Part shown: positions 1 to 8,231 of the stretch, one piece after another
Position numbering within the stretch: position 1 is the stretch's first letter
How the letters are laid out: the number at the start of each line of letters is the position of its first letter
Origin: Dyadobacter diqingensis
Lineage (GTDB): Bacteria > Bacteroidota > Bacteroidia > Cytophagales > Spirosomataceae
DNA length: 64,000 nucleotides
Assembly: GCF_024220585.1 (NCBI RefSeq)
Contig: NZ_JAMXKF010000001.1
Location: forward strand, 1,312,033-1,376,032
Reading direction: 5' to 3'
Program-made: the position numbers and the translations under genes
The notes under the pieces: generated by a model
Database searches by the model: none
Told to the model about the DNA's origin: nothing
Seen by the model: only the letters and a program-made list of their open reading frames with translations

Positions 1-1
1 G

Positions 2-1132
2 AATGGCAGTCCTTACGGCGGAGGCGCACAGGCCTTCCCGGGTTTCCGTCCTGAAAATGCCGTCAATGCAACACGCACCGCCGTGGCAGCTTATGCCGAT
101 CTTGAATTTAATTTTACACCATCCTGGCTTGTCGACGGAGCATTACGGTTTGAAAATTATTCAGATTTTGGATCGACTTTAAACTGGAAAATATCTTCCC
201 GTTACAAGATCGGTGAGAACTGGGCCATCCGCGGCGCTGCGAGCACGGGTTTCCGGGCACCTTCTTTGCATCAGCGTTATTTCAGCGCGACATCCAGTTT
301 ATTTATTGACGGCCAGATTATTCAATCGGGAACCTTTACCAACGACAGCCGTCCTGCCCAATTACTGGGTATCCCGGCTTTGAAGCAGGAAACATCTCAA
401 AATTACAGTCTGGGTTTCACAGGCAGTTTTGGCAAGTTCAAACTTACTGTCGACGGCTATTACATCCGAATTGATAACCGTGTCATTTACACCGGCAATT
501 TTACAGGCAGCAACAAGCCGGGCGCCAGCGATCAGGATAAGGAAATTTATGAACTGCTTGACCAGGCAAACGCCCAAACGGCCCGGTTCTTCGCCAATGC
601 CATCGATACCGAAACCAAAGGAATTGACGCTGTGCTTACATACACCGAGAGTTTGGGTAAAGGACGTTTGCGCGCCGATTTATCCGGAACGTTTGTTAAA
701 ACCAATGTTGCAGGAGCTATAAAAGCTTCCCCATTACTGGTTGGAAAAGAAAGTATTTATTTTGATAAAGCCAGCCGAACCTACTTCGAATCGGCAGTTC
801 CGCGTATCAAAAGCAACTTAACACTAAGTTATAATCTGAACAAGTTTGGCGTGTTTCTGCGTAATGTGTATTTCGGGCCGGTGGATGCAGCCACCAACGT
901 AGATGCTGATGCCCAGACTTTCGGCGGAAAAGTAATCACCGATCTTGCGCTTAGTTATGATCTTGTTAAAAGTATCCGCCTGACGCTTGGAGCAAATAAT
1001 TTACTCGATATTTACCCGGATAAGACCATCGGAGGCAATACCGGTGCAGGTTATTTTGTGTATTCGAGAACCGGCCAGCAGTTTGGTTTTAACGGACGTT
1101 TTCTGTTCGCACGGTTATCTCTGACGCTTTAA
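2..1132 (+). CDS. TonB-dependent receptor, C-terminal part
   Basis: This is the C-terminal 376 residues of an outer-membrane TonB-dependent receptor; the reading frame is open from the first bases of the window, so the signal peptide, plug and TonB box lie outside it. What is visible is amphipathic beta-barrel sequence with typical motifs such as RFENYSDFGSTLNWK and GFRAPSLHQRY early on, and the usual late segment LTLGANNLLDIYPDK before the final strand, which ends in LSLTL. Receptors of this type import siderophores, vitamins or oligosaccharides using the proton motive force. The barrel resembles the cobalamin/siderophore type more than SusC, but the substrate cannot be read from this part. 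A strong shared hairpin terminator follows directly. Confidence 0.88.
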   Translation, partial: NGSPYGGGAQAFPGFRPENAVNATRTAVAAYADLEFNFTPSWLVDGALRFENYSDFGSTLNWKISSRYKIGENWAIRGAASTGFRAPSLHQRYFSATSSLFIDGQIIQSGTFTNDSRPAQLLGIPALKQETSQNYSLGFTGSFGKFKLTVDGYYIRIDNRVIYTGNFTGSNKPGASDQDKEIYELLDQANAQTARFFANAIDTETKGIDAVLTYTESLGKGRLRADLSGTFVKTNVAGAIKASPLLVGKESIYFDKASRTYFESAVPRIKSNLTLSYNLNKFGVFLRNVYFGPVDAATNVDADAQTFGGKVITDLALSYDLVKSIRLTLGANNLLDIYPDKTIGGNTGAGYFVYSRTGQQFGFNGRFLFARLSLTL

Positions 1133-1150
1133 ACTGATAAGTTTTGACAA

Positions 1151-1202
1151 AAATGCGGCTGGCGTTCGGGGTTAAAATTCCCGCACGCCAGCCGCGTTTT
1201 TT
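1151..1202. terminator. bidirectional rho-independent terminator
   Basis: Perfect 11-bp stem GCGGCTGGCGT (1155-1165) with its complement at 1185-1195, an inner G/C-rich extension, A-run on the left and GTTTTTT on the right. It sits between two convergent genes and can end both; the T-run overlaps the stop codon of the gene on the minus strand. Confidence 0.85.
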
Positions 1203-2124
1203 AAATATATTGTTCCATTTTGATGTGCTCAATATTTTCTTCGGTGAAAACATCTCCAAACTGAACAAAGCCGTTTTTCTCATAAAATTTCGCCGCCCTA
1301 AGTTGCGCATGCAGATAAGTCCGCGCACCCTTCGGCAAATCAGCCAGGATTGTTTGCACGAGTGCCGCGCCTACCCCACTGCCCCGGTATGCATTCAGTA
1401 CCGCAAAACGTTCCAGTTTATAACCATCCTTCGTCTTACGCCAGCGTGCTGTTCCCGCCGGCAAATCATTCACCTTTGCCAGAAAATGAGTCGCCTCCTC
1501 ATTTCCCTCTTCCTCAGCTTCCGCGTTTACATTTTGCCCAACCACAAAAACCTGACGGCGGATTGCGAAAGCCGTTTTCAGATCTTCCGCACTGCTTATC
1601 TTCCTGACTTCCACATGATCCGTTGTTTTGGTTGCAGAAGCTGTTTTATTATTTTCCATAATTGTTAATGCCCTTTCCAAAAAGCTCTTTTTCTTGAATG
1701 CTGCCTCCACCTCGTTAATTGCGAGCATAATGTTATTCGTCGTATCGGTTAGCTCCGTAGCAGCCGCTGTCATAATCTTCCATACAGGCCTCATTCGCGT
1801 GATCAATTCCTCTGCTTTTGGCGTCAGCTGGATCAACCTTTTACGGTCATCTTTTTTGTCTTTTACCGAAATAATCAGTTTTTCCTTTTCCAGTTCCTTC
1901 AATAAACTGATGGTTGAAGGATGCGCATAACCGATCTCCGCCGCAAGTTCTCCTATACTTAAACACTTTTTTTGCTCCAAAGTATAAATCACCGGAAACC
2001 ACTTAGGTTCAAATTCGATGCCATTTTCCTTGTAAATCTGTAAGCCATCTTTTCTGAGACGGTCGCTGATGCGCTGCAAACGCGTGGAAATTGCGAGAAT
2101 ACCGGACTGATCGATACTGTTCAT
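1201..2124 (-). CDS. MarR regulator fused to GNAT acetyltransferase
   Basis: This 307-residue protein joins a MarR-type winged helix (about residues 8-135) to a GNAT acetyltransferase domain (about 165-305). The helix-turn-helix region reads LSIGELAAEIGYAHPST and is followed by a wing with KDDRKRLIQLT, typical of MarR. The acetyl-CoA binding motif is RGSGVGAAL. Such fusions are known in several bacteria; the DNA-binding half is expected to repress its own operon and the other half to acetylate a small molecule, peptide or protein. The ATG at 2124 is chosen because it falls one base after the stop of the upstream acetyltransferase gene; an in-frame ATG at 2154 would overlap that gene by 29 bases. 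The ligand and acetylation target are unknown. Confidence 0.85.
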   Translation of the reverse strand: MNSIDQSGILAISTRLQRISDRLRKDGLQIYKENGIEFEPKWFPVIYTLEQKKCLSIGELAAEIGYAHPSTISLLKELEKEKLIISVKDKKDDRKRLIQLTPKAEELITRMRPVWKIMTAAATELTDTTNNIMLAINEVEAAFKKKSFLERALTIMENNKTASATKTTDHVEVRKISSAEDLKTAFAIRRQVFVVGQNVNAEAEEEGNEEATHFLAKVNDLPAGTARWRKTKDGYKLERFAVLNAYRGSGVGAALVQTILADLPKGARTYLHAQLRAAKFYEKNGFVQFGDVFTEENIEHIKMEQYI

Positions 2125-2125
2125 A

Positions 2126-2620
2126 TTATCTGATTTCAAGATGGCAAAAAACATTGTCGGCCGACATGATGGGGAAAGTAGCCGGCAGATCCTGTTTTGC
2201 GATCGTCACAAAACCATTTCTTTCATAAAAACGTATCGCTGCTTTCAGGATGTCAACCGTGCCGAGATACAGATCACTGATTCCATTCACTCTGCAATAA
2301 GCAACAAGTTGATCGAGCAGCTTCTGAGCGATCCCGAACTCTTTGCCACGAAATTCTTTGTTAACAAACATCTTACGGATCACTCCTTTGTTATCGCCAA
2401 TGGCAATCAAAGCAATTGTCCCGACCACTTTACCTTCATGCAAAGCACCCCAGAAATTACCTCCGGTGGCATGATAGTTATTTTCGATGTCAAGCAAATC
2501 CGGCTGGTCTGCCAGAGTTATCGGCACACCGAACTCAATCTGCTGAATAGGGATGATCAGGTCTACGATCTGTTGGGAAAAGGAATTACCAACAGTCTCT
2601 ATGTGAGGTATATTTGACAT
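2126..2620 (-). CDS. GNAT family N-acetyltransferase
   Basis: A 164-residue single-domain acetyltransferase of the GNAT superfamily. The fold pattern is complete: GALHEGKVVGTIAL (strands 2-3), VIRKMFVNKEFRGKEFGIAQKLLD (strand 4 and acetyl-CoA loop) and AAIRFYERNGFV near the end. The pyrophosphate loop has RGKEFG, where a glycine normally found at the fourth position is Glu; this may weaken cofactor binding or only be a family variant. It is the first gene of a two-gene operon with the MarR-GNAT fusion, one base apart, and an 18-bp palindrome overlaps its promoter. The substrate is not predictable. Confidence 0.85.
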   Translation of the reverse strand: MSNIPHIETVGNSFSQQIVDLIIPIQQIEFGVPITLADQPDLLDIENNYHATGGNFWGALHEGKVVGTIALIAIGDNKGVIRKMFVNKEFRGKEFGIAQKLLDQLVAYCRVNGISDLYLGTVDILKAAIRFYERNGFVTIAKQDLPATFPIMSADNVFCHLEIR

Positions 2621-2637
2621 AATATTAAATTTATGTA

Positions 2638-2661
2638 CAAATATATGTAGTTAACTACATA
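2638..2661 (-). promoter_or_regulatory. -7 promoter element with overlapping 18-bp palindrome
   Basis: On the minus strand TATATTTG (2645-2638) matches the Bacteroidota -7 consensus TAnnTTTG. Overlapping it is the perfect palindrome TATGTAGTTAACTACATA (2644-2661). The site ends 18-24 bases upstream of the acetyltransferase start, the expected position for an operator bound by the MarR domain encoded in the same operon. No good -33 box was found at the standard spacing. Confidence 0.65.
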
Positions 2662-2767
2662 AAATCACAGGCGCTATAATTTTAATTTTATACACCGATA
2701 AAATCAGCTGTTATACACTGTCTTGCGGGACAATGAGAAATGAAAGGATTGATAAAGTCAATGAAGA

Positions 2768-2807
2768 AAAAAAAGACTATAAGGCGGTTGTCGGGATTTT
2801 TATAGTC
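2768..2807 (-). terminator. rho-independent terminator
   Basis: Stem GACTATAA (2775-2782) pairs with TTATAGTC (2800-2807); read on the minus strand it is followed by a run of eight T. It lies 26 bases downstream of the small gene ending at 2833 and supports that gene being transcribed. Confidence 0.75.
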
Positions 2808-2832
2808 AGATTTTGAACCGGGACCGGAACAA

Positions 2833-3111
2833 TTAAGGCGTACACCACATTTCCGTGGAAGCCGCAAAAGGATTGGGATATATTTTTTCTACCGTAGACA
2901 CTTCACGGTTGGACTGGATAAGCGATACAACGGAATCAAGGTCGATCAGGTGCGAAACTTCAACACCCAGTACACCGACAAAGTCTCTGCCTTTGCTGAT
3001 CAGATTCAGCTGTTTAATCTTTACACCTTTCACCGATTCGATCAGTGAAGTAATCTTGTGAAGACTCAGATTATTCTGATAGGAAATTTTTATTTGATAC
3101 GTATTTCTCAT
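2833..3111 (-). CDS. small protein of unknown function, ACT-like pattern
   Basis: A 92-residue protein that I do not recognise. It starts MRNTYQIKISYQNN and has an alternating strand/helix pattern (strand 4-11, helix 16-27, strand 30-40, strand 44-52, helix 58-70, strand 73-79) like the beta-alpha-beta-beta-alpha-beta order of small ACT or ferredoxin-like regulatory domains. That is inference from pattern only. There is no signal peptide. It is a single transcription unit: a TAATTTTG -7-like element lies upstream at 3183-3176 and a clear terminator follows at 2807-2768. The last 15 residues look unstructured. Confidence 0.55.
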   Translation of the reverse strand: MRNTYQIKISYQNNLSLHKITSLIESVKGVKIKQLNLISKGRDFVGVLGVEVSHLIDLDSVVSLIQSNREVSTVEKIYPNPFAASTEMWCTP

Positions 3112-3175
3112 TTGATGTGAAGTTTATAGTCATTGATGTTGTGATTACTTAAAAACTGTTTCTATTTATGTTACT

Positions 3176-3183
3176 CAAAATTA
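3176..3183 (-). promoter_or_regulatory. possible -7 promoter element for the small gene
   Basis: TAATTTTG on the minus strand fits TAnnTTTG and lies 65 bases upstream of the start at 3111. No -33 box was found, so support is weak. Confidence 0.3.
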
Positions 3184-3285
3184 CTACTAATTTTCCTTTA
3201 TTCTATATAGTCTACTAGTTTTATATATTAATAAAGTAAATTAATTCGGCATTGTACCTAAAACCTGATTTCCTTTTACTTAAAA

Positions 3286-3328
3286 TTTGTTTTCTGCCGA
3301 AAACACAAGCTCCCGGCAGAAAACAAAA
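3286..3328 (-). terminator. hairpin terminator after the susD-like gene
   Basis: TTTGTTTTCTGCCG (3286-3299) pairs with CGGCAGAAAACAAA (3314-3327) across a 14-base loop, 29 bases past the stop of the susD-like gene. The T-run on the minus strand is short. Confidence 0.6.
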
Positions 3329-3356
3329 TCTTATTATAATCTTTTCAGTAAGTGCC

Positions 3357-4802
3357 TTACTGCGCGTCAAACCACAATTTGGTTGTCAGCTTATCTTCTC
3401 CCTGGTTTGCCACAGCCGCCTTGTAGTTGGTGCTGTTTAATGCCTGCTCACCCGTCGGATAAGTCAAGCGCAATGGGAATTTCCCATTCAAAACACCTGC
3501 ATAAGCCGGTTTTAATTGTGGATAATCAAGTCTTCTCCATTCTGCATAAGCTTCAAGCCCCTGACTGAACAACGCAAGCCATTTCTGATCACCAATTGAT
3601 TTCTTGTAGTTGGCCGCATTGTAAGCCACGGACGGCTGTCCCAGATACGTGGTAATATCTCCGCTGCTAACCTTGAACTGCTGCAAAGAAGCCGTGATCG
3701 CCTGTTGATATAACGCTGCTGCATCACCGGAAGTGAAATTACGCTGCGCTGCTTCTGCCAGGTTAAAAAGTACTTCCGAATAACTTAAAAATACAGCTGG
3801 CGAGGTCGGTGCAGTGAAATAATCGCCCAGTTTGGAAGTTTTTGTAAACCCAAGTTTGGCTGCTGAATCCGCCAGCAATCCGTTGGTCACACCCACATAA
3901 CTTGTCGGCGTTGCATCAACCGTTTTGTTTGCAAAAATGGCAAGACGCGGATCTTTTAATTCCTGAAGTTTATCAATCACCGATTTACTGACACGGTAAT
4001 CGTCACGGGTTTCACGATCTTTCGAAACCGGGTTCTGGTTTGGCGAGGCCAGGTAAGTCAGCTGCGCAATGTCATCGTTGCTTGCAATCAGCAGACTTGG
4101 GTTTGCAGCCAGTTCCGTTACCACTGCTTTCGCCGTTACAGGATCTTTGTCAGCAATACGCAGTGCGATACGCAGACGAAGAGAATTAGCAAATTTCTTC
4201 CATTTGGTCAGATTTCCGTTGTAAACGAGGTCACCGCTGATCGGGCTTCCGCTGGTATTGATCAAATCGGACGCCTTTTTAAGATCGGCCAGTAAGCCTA
4301 CGTACACATCTTTTTGCGCATCGTATTTAGGCGTAAGGAACTGATCAATTTTCACGGCCTGGCTGTAAGGAATATCTCCGTACAAATCGGTCAGCAATTG
4401 AAACGACCATGATTTCAGGATCAGCCCGACAGCCTGGTAGTTCACATTGCCTGACTCCTCTCCCAGCTTGATCACCTTATCGAAATCGGTAAGGCCAAGC
4501 GAGTAAAAGTTTGTCCAGACGTTCTGAATATTCGTTACGCTGGCCGTGTATTTATCGGGATCTGTATACTGAATTTTTGCCCAGTGCTGCACATACAAAG
4601 TTGTGGTTTCCATCGAAGCGTCAGAACCCAGAATAATATCGGCATTGGATTTGATCGCATTGGCAAGCAAATAATCCGGCTGGGCAACGATTGCCTCGTT
4701 TGGATTTTTGTTCACATCTTCAAGATCATCCTGGCAAGCGCCCAAAAAGCCAGCAAGTGCCAAAGTGAAAACGCTTCTGAAAATTATATTTTTATGATTC
4801 AT
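3357..4802 (-). CDS. SusD/RagB-like nutrient-binding lipoprotein
   Basis: This 481-residue outer-membrane lipoprotein is the surface partner of the SusC-like channel encoded just upstream. It has a signal peptide ending in the lipobox-like LAGFLGAC, followed by QDDLEDVNKNPNEA, which is characteristic of the SusD-like_2 branch. The body is helix-rich with TPR-like segments, and the motif WLALFSQGLEAYAEWRRLDYP near residues 415-435 is a well-known SusD-family signature. SusD proteins cap the SusC barrel and capture the ligand. No glycoside hydrolase or regulator is next to the pair, so the ligand could be a sugar, peptide or another nutrient. Confidence 0.93.
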   Translation of the reverse strand: MNHKNIIFRSVFTLALAGFLGACQDDLEDVNKNPNEAIVAQPDYLLANAIKSNADIILGSDASMETTTLYVQHWAKIQYTDPDKYTASVTNIQNVWTNFYSLGLTDFDKVIKLGEESGNVNYQAVGLILKSWSFQLLTDLYGDIPYSQAVKIDQFLTPKYDAQKDVYVGLLADLKKASDLINTSGSPISGDLVYNGNLTKWKKFANSLRLRIALRIADKDPVTAKAVVTELAANPSLLIASNDDIAQLTYLASPNQNPVSKDRETRDDYRVSKSVIDKLQELKDPRLAIFANKTVDATPTSYVGVTNGLLADSAAKLGFTKTSKLGDYFTAPTSPAVFLSYSEVLFNLAEAAQRNFTSGDAAALYQQAITASLQQFKVSSGDITTYLGQPSVAYNAANYKKSIGDQKWLALFSQGLEAYAEWRRLDYPQLKPAYAGVLNGKFPLRLTYPTGEQALNSTNYKAAVANQGEDKLTTKLWFDAQ

Positions 4803-4850
4803 TATTTCTGTAATTAAAGAATGTTACTAAACTGTTCGGAAGTTGGATCA

Positions 4851-7800
4851 TTAAAATCCGATTGACAGGTTAAAACCGTAAGAACTGGTTGTCGGCAATT
4901 GAAGCGATTCCAAACCCTGACCCGTATTACCCGTGTTGAAGGCAGTTTCAGGATCAATATTGGTAGCTTTTCTTTGCAGGAATGCCAGGTTACGTCCATA
5001 AACCGAAAGCACTACATTATGCAGACTGTATTTGCTAACCCAAGTTTGAGGAAACGCATAACTCAGTTTCACCTCTCTCAGTTTGATAAATGACGCATCC
5101 AAAACGCTGGCTTCGTTAATACCGGCACTGTTGCTGTAAACACCTTTGTAATATCTTTCAGCAGACACGATGGTTGCATTCGGTTTGCCGTCAGCAGTAA
5201 CACCTTTGGCAATAATTCCGTCTTCGTAAACCACTTCACCGCCAGGTGCAGTACCACTCGTGTTGATCTGAACCGCTGCCGCGGACTTGTTATTTCCAGG
5301 GTAGTAGTAAGTCAAACCGCCGTGTGCCGCGTCACGTCCCTGTAATGTTTCTGCCAAAACACCCGTGTATTTTCCGGTTGCATTGGTTGCAGAATAAATA
5401 GAACCACCTTGTTTGGTATCGATCAATACGCTCAGGTTAAATCCTTTGTAAGAGAACGAGTTGGTAACCCCACCAATCCATTTTGGTGTGTAGTGACCTA
5501 AAACTTTCAGGTTGGCATCACGAACGGGCAAGCCATTGGCGCCGATAACGATATTTCCGCTGGCATCCTTGGTATAGGAAGTTCCAAAGATGGCACCATA
5601 ACCCAAACCTTTACTTGCATAAACCGTAGCCGATCCGTTCGATCCCAGTTTGTAGTCGTTCAGGAATCCTTCGTCATCCAAAGAAATTACCTTGCTCACG
5701 TTTTTAGAAAAATTGATCCCGATATCCCATTTAAAACCAGAAGCAGTTTCTACCGGTTTAACGTTCAACATTGCTTCAAATCCGCGGTTATTGATGTGAC
5801 CCGCGTTCAGTAACTTTTGTTTATAACCTGTTGTTGGACTAACGTCAGCTTTCAGGATCTGGTTATAGCTGTCGGTGTTGTAGTAACTGAAATCCAGTCT
5901 TGCTTTATTTTTGAACAAGGCAAGATCCAAACCAACTTCCGTAGAACGCGTGATTTCAGGTTTCAGGTTAGAATTCAAAAGTACATCCGAAACGGTCAGC
6001 AAAGGGCTGCTGCCAAAAGGCTGGTTGAACGGATATGTATTGATCAGCTGATAAGGATCGGTGTCCTTGCCAACCTCAGCCCATCCACCACGGATTTTAG
6101 CAAAAGTCAGGATGTTGCTTTTAATGTTAAATGCATCTGTAAGTACCAAACTCGCGTTAACCGATGGATAGAAATAAGAGTTATTTCCCGAAGGCAATGT
6201 TGATGACCAGTCATTTCTGGCTGTCAGGTTCAGGAATGCATAGTTTCTGAAACCGATCTGGGCAGAAGAAAATCCACTGTATACTTTTTGCTTGCGCAAC
6301 ACATTGTAAGAGATCAACGCGTCACGGGAGTTATTCAACGTGTACAGGCCGCTTACTGCCAACTTGGGAGCCTGCTGATAATTCTGTTCGTTGAAGTTGC
6401 TGCGGAAACTTCCTCCTACCAACCAGTCTACTTCAAAATCGGCGCCAATGGTTTTGTGTAAGTTGAAGTTGAAATCTGTATTGTTCTCATTTACAGCATA
6501 ACCATCTTCGGTATACGACCCGAAAGGCGTACCATTTGTTCCGTAAGCGACTTTGAATTTACGTCTGTCGGTGTAATAGTCATTTCCTGTACGAACGGTG
6601 GCAGTCAGCCAGTCGGTAATTTTATAGTTCAGGTTTACATTGCCAAAAAATCTGTCGCGGCGCTGCTCAACCGTGTTTTCGTATTGAAGCAAATACGGAT
6701 TACTGTAATAACTGTGGTTCCAGTTGTAATCGAATCCGCCCTTATTGTAATCTTTCAGCAGCTCGGTATCCACCTGACGACCGAACCATAAGAATTGAAG
6801 CATTACGCTGCTTCCGCGTCCGGATGTGCCCGGTAAGTTGTCAGAGCCCGTGCGGACAAAATTAGCGCTTGTTGATAAAGTCAGTTTGTCGTTGATGCGG
6901 TAGGTTGTGTTTACCCCAAACGAGTTTTTAGAAATATCCGTGTTTGGTATAACCCCGGTTTGCTTGCTGTTGTTGAACGAAAAGCGATAATCCAGTTTTT
7001 CATTTGAGCCCGCAACAGAAACACCTGTTGTTCTGGTATGGCCGGTTTCAAAGAAGTTTTTTACGTTATCCGGGTGAGCTACGAAAGGCACTGCCTCACC
7101 ATTTGAGAAAAACTGAGGGATCAAACGACCATCCATTTTAGGTCCCCAGCTTTCGTCCGTCGCATCGTTTATACCACCACCTTTTCCATCTTTATAAGAG
7201 AATTGTCCGCCCGTTCCCTGTCCGAAAACGTTCTGGTATTTTGGCAAAACAAGTAGTTTATCCAGGGTATAACCGATATTCAAAGTTACGCCCAATCCTT
7301 TTTGAACCGAAGATTTTCCCGATTTCGTTTTGATCAAAATAACACCGTTTGATGCACGTGAACCATATAAAGCCGCTGCGTTAGGTCCTTTCAAAACACT
7401 GATCGATTCGATGTTGTCCGGGTTAATATCGGCAATTGCGTTGGCAAAGTCACGGGAACCATTGGCACCTGCACCCAATTGTGAGTTATCCACCGGGATA
7501 CCGTCTACCACGAATAAAGGCTGGTTATTTCCTGCGATGGAAGTTTCTCCACGGATTACAATACGCGACGAACCCATTCCGCCCTGGCTGTTGGTGATGT
7601 TGACACCGGCTATTTTTCCCGCCAGTGCGTTCACAAGGTTACCCTCACGCGCTTCTGCCAAATCCTTTGTTTTGAGCTCCTGCACGGCATAACCAAGCGA
7701 CTTTTTTTCCTTTGCTATACCAAGTGCCGTCACGACAACTTCCTGTAAAATGGTATCATCGTTTGCCAATAGCACATCCAGTTTCCCGTTGGCTGGCACT

Positions 7801-8054
7801 GTTAATTCTGTTGTTTTTAAACCGATAAAAGAGAAGATCAACACCGATCCGGGAGCTGCCTCTATGCTGTAATTTCCTTCCGCCGTTGTGGTTGTGCCGC
7901 GGGAAGTTCCTTTTAACAAAATGGATACGCCTGGCAAAGCCTCCTTATCCGTTTGGGAAACAACCTTTCCGGTGACCGTGATATCCTGACTGAATGCCAG
8001 ATTTATTTGCCCGGTAAAAAGAACCAGGAGTAAATAAATTAGATTTTTTTTCAT
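4851..8054 (-). CDS. SusC/RagA-family TonB-linked outer-membrane transporter
   Basis: A 1067-residue outer-membrane importer. After a signal peptide (MKKNLIYLLLVLF) comes a carboxypeptidase-regulatory-like domain (about residues 25-100, VTGKVVSQTDKEALPGVSI), the SusC segment LQEVVVTALG, the plug domain (about 110-235, with PLFVVDGIPVDN and VLKGPNAAALYGSRASNGVI), and a long beta-barrel ending in SYGFNLSIGF with the terminal Phe expected of barrel proteins. It forms a dimeric complex with the SusD-like lipoprotein 48 bases downstream, energised by TonB-ExbBD. It lacks the extra N-terminal signalling domain of receptors that control an ECF sigma factor, and no anti-sigma gene is adjacent. Confidence 0.95.
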   Translation of the reverse strand: MKKNLIYLLLVLFTGQINLAFSQDITVTGKVVSQTDKEALPGVSILLKGTSRGTTTTAEGNYSIEAAPGSVLIFSFIGLKTTELTVPANGKLDVLLANDDTILQEVVVTALGIAKEKKSLGYAVQELKTKDLAEAREGNLVNALAGKIAGVNITNSQGGMGSSRIVIRGETSIAGNNQPLFVVDGIPVDNSQLGAGANGSRDFANAIADINPDNIESISVLKGPNAAALYGSRASNGVILIKTKSGKSSVQKGLGVTLNIGYTLDKLLVLPKYQNVFGQGTGGQFSYKDGKGGGINDATDESWGPKMDGRLIPQFFSNGEAVPFVAHPDNVKNFFETGHTRTTGVSVAGSNEKLDYRFSFNNSKQTGVIPNTDISKNSFGVNTTYRINDKLTLSTSANFVRTGSDNLPGTSGRGSSVMLQFLWFGRQVDTELLKDYNKGGFDYNWNHSYYSNPYLLQYENTVEQRRDRFFGNVNLNYKITDWLTATVRTGNDYYTDRRKFKVAYGTNGTPFGSYTEDGYAVNENNTDFNFNLHKTIGADFEVDWLVGGSFRSNFNEQNYQQAPKLAVSGLYTLNNSRDALISYNVLRKQKVYSGFSSAQIGFRNYAFLNLTARNDWSSTLPSGNNSYFYPSVNASLVLTDAFNIKSNILTFAKIRGGWAEVGKDTDPYQLINTYPFNQPFGSSPLLTVSDVLLNSNLKPEITRSTEVGLDLALFKNKARLDFSYYNTDSYNQILKADVSPTTGYKQKLLNAGHINNRGFEAMLNVKPVETASGFKWDIGINFSKNVSKVISLDDEGFLNDYKLGSNGSATVYASKGLGYGAIFGTSYTKDASGNIVIGANGLPVRDANLKVLGHYTPKWIGGVTNSFSYKGFNLSVLIDTKQGGSIYSATNATGKYTGVLAETLQGRDAAHGGLTYYYPGNNKSAAAVQINTSGTAPGGEVVYEDGIIAKGVTADGKPNATIVSAERYYKGVYSNSAGINEASVLDASFIKLREVKLSYAFPQTWVSKYSLHNVVLSVYGRNLAFLQRKATNIDPETAFNTGNTGQGLESLQLPTTSSYGFNLSIGF

Positions 8055-8128
8055 AATTAAACTGGGTACTAATTGAGGTAAATTGCTTTCAAAAATTATT
8101 ATCCTACTAAATTTATAGATTTAATATA

Positions 8129-8159
8129 CAAATATAGCCGAGCAATTTTTCTTTCCAAA
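8129..8159 (-). promoter_or_regulatory. Bacteroidota-type promoter of the susC-susD operon
   Basis: Minus strand TTTG (8159-8156), a 19-base spacer, then TATATTTG (8136-8129): a full match to the Bacteroidota sigma-ABfr consensus. Predicted transcription starts about 65-70 bases before the susC ATG. Confidence 0.75.
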
Positions 8160-8231
8160 ACATTTGGCTTAACTGCGACTGAAAGGTTGTATCTAAATAG
8201 CTTCGTGACAGGCTCTAAAATCTCTTTCCCG

